Assembly (NCBI GenBank): GCA_037952775.1
Contig: JBANAY010000003.1
Span: 25,668,001-25,732,000 of the forward strand
Length of the DNA: 64,000 bases
Direction: 5' to 3'
Origin: Clonostachys chloroleuca
Lineage: Eukaryota; Ascomycota; Sordariomycetes; Hypocreales; Bionectriaceae
Shown: piece after piece, positions 10,825 to 20,486 of the stretch
How the letters are laid out: each line of letters opens with the position of its first letter
Numbering within the stretch: the first letter of the stretch is position 1
Program-made: the position numbers and the translations under genes
The notes under the pieces: model-generated
What the model was told of the DNA's origin: nothing
What the model saw: the letters and a program-made list of their open reading frames with translations, nothing else
Database searches by the model: none

Positions 10825-13052
10825 TTAGGTTGACCACCACAGGCAGCCACAGTCAGTCAACTCTAACGTTTCCCGACGTTGGAGTGTCAGGTTGCTTATA
10901 TCTCGTCTGCTAGGATGGCGACTTCTTTCTCTTGCAGCGAGTTGCTCTTGCCACGTGCTTTGACGCTCGCTGATGAACACCACAACCGGTAGCCCATCCT
11001 TGTCAAGAATCTCTTTTTTGTCTTTGCCTTTATTGATAATCTCATACTGCCGGCAAGTTGCTGCGGTCTCTTCGTCGTCAGAATCTATGATTCGGCGCTC
11101 CAGAAGCTTGACCACTTGTGGATAAGCAGGCGTAGGGTCATCCAGAGTCGGACTGGCGTCGGAAGATGTGTCCGTTGCCGATGAGCTGGATCTGCTGGTC
11201 GTAGTTGGAGATGAGGGCGATGGGTTACTGGCATTTTGATTTGGATAGATGAATATTTCCATCTTGATGTCTGGCCAGGTACAGATCCACGGCCTTTCTC
11301 CGTTTTGCGGACCGGAAGGTTTTGCCTGGAACTTTGTTGTATCGACGGAGGGATTGCCAGTATAGGTCCACTCGTCTCGTGTCTGCTGTGCTTGCATTGC
11401 ACTCTCTGGGATGATTACAATCTTGTTGTATTCAAATTTAGACCACCATGCCGGTCCTCGGGAGGGCTCAAAAGAGTCATTGACGAGTTTAAGGGTAAGC
11501 GGAACTTCGATGCTTGGTGGTTGAGTTCCCCAAACAAAAAATGACTTGGTTCCGTTAACGGCCCTCATCGTGAACTCGAATTTTTCAACATCGGACGTAA
11601 AATTGTATTTTGGGCCCACATGCATTGAGTAATAGCGGTTAGGCATCTCACAGCTCCAAGCTTGGGCTTGGGTGGTATCCTGGAAGCAAATTCGAGGAGA
11701 TTGGGTGACGTCGAGAGGAGGTAGGTCAAAAAGGCCTGTGGCGAGTGGCGCCAGATCGGAGGGGATGGATGCTAAAGGTTCAACATCTGTTTGTGAAGAC
11801 CGGTCGGATTTGTTTTTCCCTGTTAATACTGTACCAATAACTGCTCCCATAATAATGGCAAGAATCACCACGCCCGTTAACACCAAGCAAATTGCCCAGT
11901 AAGGGATAACTCCCCATAGCCGTTTTCTTGCTCTTCGTTGCCATTTGCCCATTGGGAGCTTTTCTGTAATGACCCTCGTGGCGGAGTTGAGTCCATTGCG
12001 GCTATTATCTGATATACCATCGCTTCGCAAAGACCTGCCGGATTGTCCTTCGAGCGATGCCTCATCAACATGGCGTACCACTGCTCCGGCAGAGGTCATC
12101 TCTGCCGGTTCCGAATTGTGTGTTGTCTGTGTGGGAGACGAGGAATCGACCGGGCTTTGGGAGCCGTCAGGTTCAATGGTGATGGAATTAGCGGTTGCGG
12201 GGGTACCGCTGCAGCGGCGGTTCCAGTGGAGGGTGGAGTGACAACTGAGGTGGAAGCAGAAGCTGCAGACGGAGTGGTAGCTGATGGTCCGCTACGTGTA
12301 TAAACTGGGTCGGGATATCGGGTGTAAGGTGGAAGCTCTTCAGTATGGCCGAGCGGGCCTATCAATCCTCCAGCCTCCTCGCCGTCCGGCCCAATTTGAC
12401 GCTGATACGTGGTGGCTATGCCAGGAAACCCAACAGGAATATGCTCGTCGCCGGTGTCGTCTACCGTCATAGTATTCTGGGGATATAAACTATAGGGATG
12501 AGCTGGCCCGCGATCCGTATTTGCTAGGGTTGATCCTGGTGTCGATTGGAGACCTCCATCATTTCGTTCCGAGGATGAATTTGAAGACAGTGCGGTTGGA
12601 TGAGAGAGGCTTGTTTGGGTTGTCGAGGCGAGGTTTGATCCATCATTTTGTAACGAAAATGAGTCGTGTGGTCGGTGTGGTTTTGAGACACTGGAGGGTC
12701 GCGGTATTGAAGGCCCAGGGTTGGGGTCCAGCAACACATTGATGTCATCTGTGGGGTTTGAAGTCGTAGGCTGCTCGGGTTGAGGACAGGACGGGGCGTT
12801 CGCGGCGGATGAGGAGCTTATCGACCGCCGTTGTAGTAAAGGCTGCTGATTGAGCTTGAAATGGCCCTGGGGGTTCGCGGCTGGTGCGGCTAGGCTGGGA
12901 GCTGCGTCAGATGGTCGAAAGCCATCGGCGACGGCAAATTCGGTCAGATCATAACTTTCATCACTCTCGCTCTCGTTTGACAGACTCCGTGGCCTCTCCG
13001 TCGACGAACACCGTCCACCAGCAGCAGGACTACCGCCCTCAGGGAAGGCCAT
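10825..13052 (-). CDS. Single-pass membrane protein with DUF7820-like exodomain; reading frame interrupted
   Basis: Two overlapping open frames read as one protein: 13052 down to ~12200, then the -1 frame down to the stop at 10825. The first part (~285 residues) is a disordered Ser/Pro/Thr-rich cytoplasmic region with PPYTRYPDPVY. The second has a basic stop-transfer flank (KWQRRARKRLWG), one membrane helix (IPYWAICLVLTGVVILAIIM) and a ~250-residue exodomain with RICFQDTTQAQAWSCEMP, FFVWGTQPP, SRGPAWWSKFEYNKIVI and a C-terminal DCGCLWWST. These motifs match my recollection of the fungal DUF7820 family; function is unknown. No GT-AG intron that keeps phase is convincing. One added base in the G5 run at 12199-12203 would give a continuous 742-residue protein. 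Confidence 0.62.
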
Positions 13053-15999
13053 CTCGTGCGTTGCAAGTGAGGCGTTGTCGACGTGCAGGGGAATCGCCCC
13101 TTATAACAACCGCATACACACTGCTCCTGGCGACCGCCAGAGGCCGCGGGAAGCGTCGTCGAGTTATCTGGAATATCACCTGTCCCGATGGCTTGCCGAT
13201 GTCACCATTCGATCAGAGCGTCGTGCCGAATTTGCAGTTGGGCTGCAGCAAGGAACCTCGCCGGGATTTTCGATTGAGTCGAGGGAATTCGCGGACCCAA
13301 GGCGCCCGTAGTCAACGAGCCGAGGGGAGCCCCGTAATTGCTGCGAATTGCGTGAATCGAGGGCTCAGCAGGCGGGGGTTGGCGATGGATAGAATCGATG
13401 GCAGACGCAGGTTGTTGATGGCGACTTGGAGGACTTGGGGTGGACGGATGGGAGGGCGAGGAACGGGCTGACTGTTTGGGACAGGACCAGCGGTACACGG
13501 TACAGCGAGGAGGGAACCAAACCAAGTGCACACTTCAGTCATACATTTGGTGAGTGGGCCGCACTGAGCAGGTTAGAGCCTGGTGGTCACAATAAGCCGT
13601 GCACTTAGCAGTGTCGGCGCGCTACAGCGGTGCTCGCCGTAATCTTCCACCGTGCGCTACGGGGAAATGCCAAGCTGGCACTGGTGGCCCGAACCAATGC
13701 TAACCCGCTGTAAATGCGCCAAAATGCGCCAAAACAGGGCTGGATGGTGGGGCGTCCAGCGACTGGGACAAAGGTCTTCCAGTAGGATAAGATTTTTTTG
13801 GCGCCTCTGGTGAAAACCGTCGGGCCGTCTGTGCATTGTTCCTACAAGACCTGCTACGTACGTGGTACCTACAGACCCAATACCTAATGTACTAACCCGC
13901 TGGCTTGAGTCTACCTATTACTGGCCTGATGTGGCTAAACGATGCGTGACGGCGTCAACAGTGCTCTGGGATCCGGATTCGTGGTCCCATCGACAGCAAA
14001 GCCAGGTATCAGGGCATGGAGAGAGGGCGAAGGATGCCCCTGTGGTTTCCTCCAAATGCTGGGGTGGCCTGCATTTATCCAGCAACCATTAAGTTGGGAG
14101 CATTTCCCGTACTGGGGCAGGAAATGCCTGAGAGGGGGATGGACAACTACCTGAGCCAGCATCGGCTGGTGCACGCAGGCGGTGTTGATTGGCTGGGCGC
14201 CACACGAGTCGGGATCTCCTGCTGTTGTGCCCACCAACCGAGAACTGGATCTCAGAAAAGGCCCGTCGTCTGGGTCCGTCGCCTGGTGCTGGCTGCTTGG
14301 CAGGGATGGCGCTGTGTGGCTGCTGGTGAGGGAGTACGTACTGCACCTCATTTGGGGTGAGGCGAAGCATGCAGCCGACGACTGCCACCCCTTTTCCAAG
14401 TCGCAGCATCGGGAGCCGTGTGCCGGATGCACAGTCTTCCTAGAGAGGACGTGGCTTGTGATGGACATCACAAAAGGACTCCGCCTTCTTTTCGTTTTGG
14501 TCAGGGTGTCATCGGCCACTTGAGACATACTTTAGTTCGCTCACCATGCTGCCTACCGGTGCTAATTGATTCCCATGTGTAATTCCGAGTCGGAATGAGG
14601 GGGCACAAACCTTGACAGCAATCAAGGAGGCCGGCCCCCCACCCTAGCGAATCTCCCAGCAATAAACCCAACCTTGTCGGTTCTTGGCTACCATCATTGT
14701 CTTGGCCTTGGGCCCCTCCCATGACCCCCATGACTTCAATGCTGTGAGTCTAGACAACTGTTGCCGCCAAGCAGTTGATGGAGAACGCTGAGAGTGGCGA
14801 AGTGCGCCCTCTGAATGCGTTATGTTTGCTGGTCGGCTTCCCCAGAAAGTCAATGGAAAATGCCCCTGTCCTCCTTCAATCCAGGGAAATCATACGAGTG
14901 CCGAAACTTTAGCGCGCAGCGTCATTTGAGGACGCGTACCTCGCTGGCCCGAGTGCGCCCCCAGACGGTAGGGTTAAGTAAATATTCGATGACACTCTTT
15001 CGAGGCAGCGACCCACGAGCATGAATAAGGTCATTTACTAGTCTGTCGGGTTATTCCCATCTGGAGGAAATCATTTTAGCTCCGAGCTCTCTCTTAGGTC
15101 CCAACTCAAAAGCATGATACACTCGACTTTGCGGAATCATGCTCTGCTTGCAGAGTCCTATCTAGAGGTAAGAGTGAAGACCCGATTTGAAGAAAGGCAC
15201 AGAATTCTGTTCCGAGTCTGGAGCTGAAAATTCTCATCGGACGATGTAACTGGCCTTGGTGATATGTCACTCGGTGGAGATCTCGTCTCTTCCCGCCTGC
15301 AGTTAGCACATCTTGCTGATTGCCCAGGAACATAGGCCTGAACTGTTTGTACACGGAGTATTAATTGTGCCATTATTAGATGTTTAAGCATAACGCCAAT
15401 TTTCAATATATTCTTTTTTAGCAGAAGCTCTATTTCGTTATCTTTGTCAGATTACTGCCATCTGAGAGGGAACTCCAGCTGCCAACCGGAACTCCCGTAG
15501 TTTTGCACATCATCACACCATCTTCTTCTTCCGAGATGATAAGTCGCGTTGAACACAATTCATGCAATGAGAGGACATGCAGTCGCCAGCCTTATTCTCG
15601 TTTTCTAGCCGAAATAGACCTTACCCCGCTCGAATAAGCTGAGTGGCTTGATGTGGTTTGTTGGCAAAAGGTCCTAATGGTGATGAAGGTCGGCACTCTC
15701 AACTGCTACGGCCTCCAATCATAAGTAGATTTTCACATTGACGGTATCTGCACATTCGGTAGCAATGATACGCTGTACGTGAAGCGAGGCAACCACTTTT
15801 CTGCATTTCCATACATGTAGGGTTAGATAATGGGGATATATTACGGTGTAGAGCCCAGCTGTTGCTTTCCTTCGCTCTCCGAGTCCTCGCTGAGACCAGC
15901 TTCAAATGCGTTTTGAACCGCTTCAGTAAACAATATATCCAACAGCTCTAGTTTCAGCCTGTGGCCAGTGGCCAGAAGTCAATTGCTCTCAGAGGCACA
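13053..15999. other. Long gene-poor region
   Basis: Nearly 3 kb without a supported gene. Many overlapping open frames occur on both strands but all are short, mutually overlapping and of shadow-like composition. The first ~500 bases are likely the 5' leader and promoter of the membrane protein gene on the minus strand. A small direct repeat (AAATGCGCCA twice) sits near 13714-13734. Confidence 0.5.
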
Positions 16000-16608
16000 A
16001 TGGGCCACAAGTCATCGCACTCGTCGAGTTCGTCCGCTAGTTCATACTCGTCGTCGTCATCATCCTCGTCCTCTTCTTCCTCCTCCTCTCATAGACATAA
16101 ATCATCTAGGAGGAGTGATGATTCATCTAGTACAACATACAGAAGAATACCAAACCAACACGGTGGTGCCTTTAGCTTCATGGCTTTCGCGGCCGGTGCG
16201 CCGTATAAGGCAACTGCTATCAAGAAGGTGACCACCTCAGACTACGATTCGTTGTACTGGGTAACCGGATACCGTTCGCAGTCTCCCCCATCCTTCATTG
16301 ATCATGGGCGCTCGGCGGCGTCCGTACACCCGCCAGAGGGCCCGACCAGGTGGCCCCCTGCAGGACCTCGACCTGCCGCGGCGATGCCTCCAAGAGGCCC
16401 TCCGATTACCCCTCCCCAAGGGCGTCCAGGTCCAGTTCATCCGTTCGGGCCTGCAGCTGTCCCCCCGTTCGACACGAGAGGGAGCGGACCTGTCTCAAGC
16501 GGACCAGTCCCAGGTGGTCCGGTTCCTGGTCGTCCAACTTTCGGAGGTCCAGTTCGAAGTGGCGTGCCTGGACCTCAGCCTGGACCGCGCCTTCAACCAC
16601 ATGTCTAG
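16000..16608 (+). CDS. Ser-rich / Pro-Gly-rich small protein, function unknown
   Basis: An uninterrupted frame of 202 codons starts at the ATG at 16000; an in-frame GTG 39 nt upstream is not a credible start. The first ~50 residues are almost pure Ser with His/Lys/Arg (HKSSHSSSSSASSYSSS, then HRHKSSRRSDDSSS). A central ~45-residue block has normal composition and looks folded: GAFSFMAFAAGAPYKATAIK, then TTSDYDSLYWVTGYRS. The C-terminal third is Pro/Gly-rich, with GPV repeats (GPVSSGPVPGGPVPGRP). There is no signal peptide or membrane segment. I do not recognise a family. The balanced central block and the phase-consistent composition argue for a real gene, but low-complexity sequence can keep a frame open by chance. 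Confidence 0.5.
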   Translation: MGHKSSHSSSSSASSYSSSSSSSSSSSSSSHRHKSSRRSDDSSSTTYRRIPNQHGGAFSFMAFAAGAPYKATAIKKVTTSDYDSLYWVTGYRSQSPPSFIDHGRSAASVHPPEGPTRWPPAGPRPAAAMPPRGPPITPPQGRPGPVHPFGPAAVPPFDTRGSGPVSSGPVPGGPVPGRPTFGGPVRSGVPGPQPGPRLQPHV

Positions 16609-18512
16609 GCCTTTGAGATGATCTTGTAATGATAGCCACAGACTACAATGGCTATCATTCTCTGAGGTACACTCACCAGTACAGGCTGTTGCCGCCATCG
16701 CGGAGTGACAGAACGCAGGATGACAGCATACGAGTGTCGGGCGAGAGTCTACTCTCACCCTTTTCCTTACGACATCAGAAAGGCTGGAGAAGAAAGTGGG
16801 AAAAACATGACTATTGTTCTAAGCGACTGACCATGTGCCATGTGCTGGGTCGCGAGCTGAGATAAGGAGGGAGTGGAGGAATGCACTCAGCTCCCAATCC
16901 AATCGTGAGAAATTGGGGTTGCACTGCATGGGCTTGTTCAGCTGGGAATTCTGACAACACAATATGTATGTAATCATTCTTTCATGGGTTGAAATGCGTA
17001 TGGGAATTACATAAACCGGCAGTGACATTCCCATCTCATGTCAGAAGTGCCGGTTTTTCTTTCTTTCGTAGGGCGCGCCGGTGCGTGCCACTCTATCAAA
17101 GCTGGGGTGCTTCTGTTAGGAGATCGGATAATTCATGTCAATCTCAACACCGCCTGTCATTCAAACTCCACTTTAGACACCGGAGATTATCAGCTGGCTG
17201 ATTCACCTGGCGTTCAACAGTCCCAATATGCCAGGCGCATGTCACGCATCACAGGCGAGGCGAATTGCCCTGGGACGAAAAATCATACTAGAAGGGGAAG
17301 ATGCCTTTGAATCTATCCCAGTTTCAGCTGCATGAGGCAGCTAGGCAATTGATGCCCCACGCTGACGTGAGGACATGTGATGGGTTGTGAGGTTTCTTGG
17401 CTGCTTCGTGAGTGGTGTTCCTCTGTGGCTGTTCACGGATTGATTGCTGTTTTGCTGTGGCGGTGTCTGCACACGGTGCTGGCAACTCTCATTCTATGTT
17501 AGCTTGGATAGCCATCCGCCAATCCCCGGGAGGATCGGAAGCCCCACTTGCGTGCAACTGCGGGCACTGTTGGAACTGAAGGGCGCTAGAGTACGGAGGA
17601 CGCATTGAAGGCCTGGCAGCCTGGTAGGGCGCTGGGGATTAGGCAGAAGGACGCTGGACATGACGGCTTCTTTACGCTATGCGCGCTGGGCCTACGTATG
17701 GGATGGGGCCGAGGCCCTTGGCCGTGCATCGATCCGCGCTATAATGGACACTGTCAAACTGTCAATCGAATTTATATGCTGCCAATCTAGAGCGGTGACT
17801 CAGACCGCTGTCGACCAGTGTCTGCTGTGGCGCGCGCTCCAGCAATGCCACCCGCGCGTGCCACAAATGTTTGCGCTATAGATCTGCGGTGCATTGGTCC
17901 AGCCACAACCATGACCACCAACGGCTACTCACGCAGGACAGCGACTGGCATGGGCCCTTTTGCCTTGCTCTGTGCTGCCTGGAATGATGACCTGACACAG
18001 GCGGCCAAGAAGTGGTGCTTGCTCTGCTGGTGCGACCAACAAGCTGCGAAATCGCTGTCTTTGGCGCGATTCAACCCCCTGTTGCGTCAACCCAGATCCA
18101 TGCATGGGTGCCTTGCGTAAGGCCTGCTGGATGCCAATATCTCACCCTCTTACTTGTGACTAGAGCTAGCCAGAGATACGGGGTCATAGTTATTAAAAGC
18201 GGAGAGATGAGCCGCAACGTGGTTCGCCTTGTCTGCACCGTGCAGCCTGGCCACATATAAAAGTCGCCTGCACCCGCACAACCAATGTTTTCCTCGAGAG
18301 TCTCCCTCTAACAACCTCTCTAGGTTTCACAACCTGGAAACAAACATTCACTTGACTGCCCCAACATACTGATCGGGCAAGCCAATCACCAGAATATCTA
18401 TAGTTTGACTTTGTTTCCCTCTCTGAATATCCCCTTTAGCCTGTCTCTGCAACCGCCCTCATTTCATTCTTCTTCACATTCCGTCGTGACTATCTCCTCC
18501 GGCGGCGCGAAC
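16609..18512. other. Gene-poor spacer and promoter of the BCS1-like gene
   Basis: No supported coding region in 1.9 kb. The right end is the promoter of the downstream AAA ATPase: a TATAAAA box at 18256-18262 followed by a pyrimidine-rich leader with CTCCCTCTAACAACCTCTC. Confidence 0.5.
18256..18262 (+). promoter_or_regulatory. TATA box upstream of the BCS1-like gene
   Basis: TATAAAA within CCACATATAAAAGTCGCC lies about 250 bp before the ATG at 18513 and is followed by a CT-rich leader. It is placed well for a core promoter element; transcription itself cannot be seen. Confidence 0.5.
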
Positions 18513-20486
18513 ATGGAGAACATAACGAATCCCGTTCAGCCGCCCGTCATGGGACCGTACCCGCAGTTTGCCCTGCTGGACACGATTGTCCCGGGGTTCT
18601 CTGTCGCCTCCTCTCTGCTACAGACTCACCTTGGCATCGACTTGTCACTGTATCTGCCCATCTTGCTGCTGATCAGCGGCTCTACTTGGGCATGGTCCTA
18701 TCTTTATTCCTATTGCAGCGCACTCGTGGGCGAGCATCTCATGTCATCTGTCCGTATCCGCACGGATGACGAGATCTTCAACATGGTCATGGCTTGGGTT
18801 ACTCAGCAATCGTTCGCCAGGAGGTCTCGAAACATCATGGCCAACACCAATGTCAACTCCCGCAGCTACTCGATGTGGAGATTCTTCGAAGCTGATGACC
18901 AGAACGAGGAAGAGGAGGAAGATGAAGAAGAGGATTTCTGGACCCGAAAGAAGAAGACCAAGCGCGACGTGCAGTACACGCCGTCCTATGGCTCCCACTT
19001 CTTCTGGTTTCACGCCAGACCCCTCTTCTTCAACCGGATCGACAACCGCGACACCTCTAGCAGCCTCTCAGCCTCCGAGAAGGAGGAGATCCAGATTTCG
19101 TGTTTCGGGCGCAATCCTGCTATTCTCAAGACTCTTCTAACCGAGGCCCGCGAGATGTACCATGAGAAGGATGAGTGCAAGACTCTCATCTACCGTGGCT
19201 CGACTGGTAATGCTAACACCAATTCCGAGCCGGAGTGGAAGCGTTGCATGGCACGATCTACAAGACCATTCTCAACCGTCATCCTTGAAGAGAAGACCAA
19301 GAATGACCTGATTGCCGATATTGCTGATTATCTCAACCCAGCCACCCGGAGATGGTATGCGAACCGTGGTATCCCCTACCGTCGTGGCTATCTTCTGCAT
19401 GGTCCCCCGGGAACTGGAAAGAGTTCTCTCAGCTTGGCCCTTGCGGGTTACTTCAAGATGCGCATCTACATCCTCTCCCTCAGCTCTCCCATGTCATCAG
19501 AGGAGACCGTTTCCAGCCTTTTCGCTTCCCTGCCACGAAAATGTGTCGTGCTTCTGGAGGATATCGACAGTGCTGGATTGACCCACACCCGAGACAAAAC
19601 CTCGGACACCACCGAGTCCAGCAATGAAGAGAACAAGACAAACGGAACCGCCACCAACACCACCACCGGCAAGCTCTCCCTCTCGGGTCTGCTCAACATC
19701 CTCGACGGTGTAGCCTCCCAGGAGGGCCGCGTGCTCATCATGACCACCAACCACATCGAGAAGCTCGACAAGGCGCTCATCCGACCCGGCCGTGTCGACA
19801 TGACCGTCCTCTTCGGCCGCGCCGACAACAAGATGGCCAGCGCCATCTTCCGCAGCATCTACGCCCCGCACGAGGGCGAGGACATCCCCGTGTACGACGA
19901 CCGGGTCGCGGATCCCACGGATGAGAAGGCCGCGAACCGTGAAGAGGCGCTCGAGAGGATCAAGGAGCTGTCGCATGAGTTTGCCGCCAAGATCCCAGAG
20001 CACGAGTTCAGCCCTGCGGAGATCCAGGGTCTGCTGCTGCGTCACAAGCGTCATCCTTTGTCGGCCCTGAATGCAACTGATGATTGGATCGTGCAGACGC
20101 GCAAGGAGAAGGAGGATCAGGCTGCGGAAGAGAAGAAGAAGGAGGAGGAAGAAAAGAAGAAGAAGGAGGAAGAGGAGAAGAAGAAGAAGGAAGAGGAGGA
20201 AAAGACGAAGAAAGAGGAAGAGGAAAAGAAGAAGAAGGAGGAAGAGGAGAAGGAGAAGGAGGAAAAGAAGAAGAAGAAGAAGGAAAAGAAGAAGAAGGAG
20301 GAGGAAGAGGAAGAAGTCTCAGAGGATGAGGATGAGGACGAAGAAGACGAGGACGAGGAGAAGAAGAAGAAGCGGAAGAAGGCTGAAGCTAAGAAGCGCA
20401 AGGAGAAGAAGGCGGAGCTCGAGGTGGGCGACAAGGACAAGAAGACCCAGAAGGAGAGCTCCGACTCGGGTTACATTACCCCTTGA
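18513..20486 (+). CDS. BCS1-like mitochondrial AAA ATPase with Lys/Glu-repeat tail
   Basis: An intronless frame of 657 codons; I start at ATG 18513 (MENITNP) because the 36 upstream in-frame codons lack an ATG. A membrane segment (LSLYLPILLLISGSTWAWSY) precedes a BCS1_N-type region interrupted by an acidic insert (EEEEEDEEED). The AAA domain has Walker A GPPGTGKSSL, Walker B VVLLEDIDSAG and the second region TTNHIEKLDKALIRPGRVDM, all intact. The typical BCS1 sensor and C-terminal segment follow. From about residue 531 the protein runs into ~120 residues of almost only Lys and Glu, with an Asp/Glu block. Yeast Bcs1 inserts the Rieske protein into complex III. Fungi carry many BCS1-like paralogues of unknown substrate, and the acidic insert and tail place this one among the paralogues rather than the orthologue. 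Confidence 0.9.
   Translation: MENITNPVQPPVMGPYPQFALLDTIVPGFSVASSLLQTHLGIDLSLYLPILLLISGSTWAWSYLYSYCSALVGEHLMSSVRIRTDDEIFNMVMAWVTQQSFARRSRNIMANTNVNSRSYSMWRFFEADDQNEEEEEDEEEDFWTRKKKTKRDVQYTPSYGSHFFWFHARPLFFNRIDNRDTSSSLSASEKEEIQISCFGRNPAILKTLLTEAREMYHEKDECKTLIYRGSTGNANTNSEPEWKRCMARSTRPFSTVILEEKTKNDLIADIADYLNPATRRWYANRGIPYRRGYLLHGPPGTGKSSLSLALAGYFKMRIYILSLSSPMSSEETVSSLFASLPRKCVVLLEDIDSAGLTHTRDKTSDTTESSNEENKTNGTATNTTTGKLSLSGLLNILDGVASQEGRVLIMTTNHIEKLDKALIRPGRVDMTVLFGRADNKMASAIFRSIYAPHEGEDIPVYDDRVADPTDEKAANREEALERIKELSHEFAAKIPEHEFSPAEIQGLLLRHKRHPLSALNATDDWIVQTRKEKEDQAAEEKKKEEEEKKKKEEEEKKKKEEEEKTKKEEEEKKKKEEEEKEKEEKKKKKKEKKKKEEEEEEVSEDEDEDEEDEDEEKKKKRKKAEAKKRKEKKAELEVGDKDKKTQKESSDSGYITP
20108..20450 (+). 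repeat. Purine-only Lys/Glu codon repeat (AAG/GAG tract)
   Basis: Within the 3' end of the BCS1-like gene the + strand is almost entirely A and G, made of AAGAAG-GAGGAA-GAGGAG units that encode KKKEEEE blocks of five to seven residues. The same tract is open in other frames (Arg-rich, Gly/Glu-rich, and Phe/Ser-rich on the minus strand), so those shadow frames are not genes. Confidence 0.85.

Noticed and set aside
12884..13471. 195-codon plus-strand frame near the membrane-protein start
   Set aside because: Overlaps the 5' end and leader of the minus-strand gene; Arg-rich, no motif, no credible neighbours.
13053..18500. Secondary-metabolite or resistance gene cluster in the empty region
   Set aside because: No synthase, transporter, P450 or regulator motif was found on either strand.
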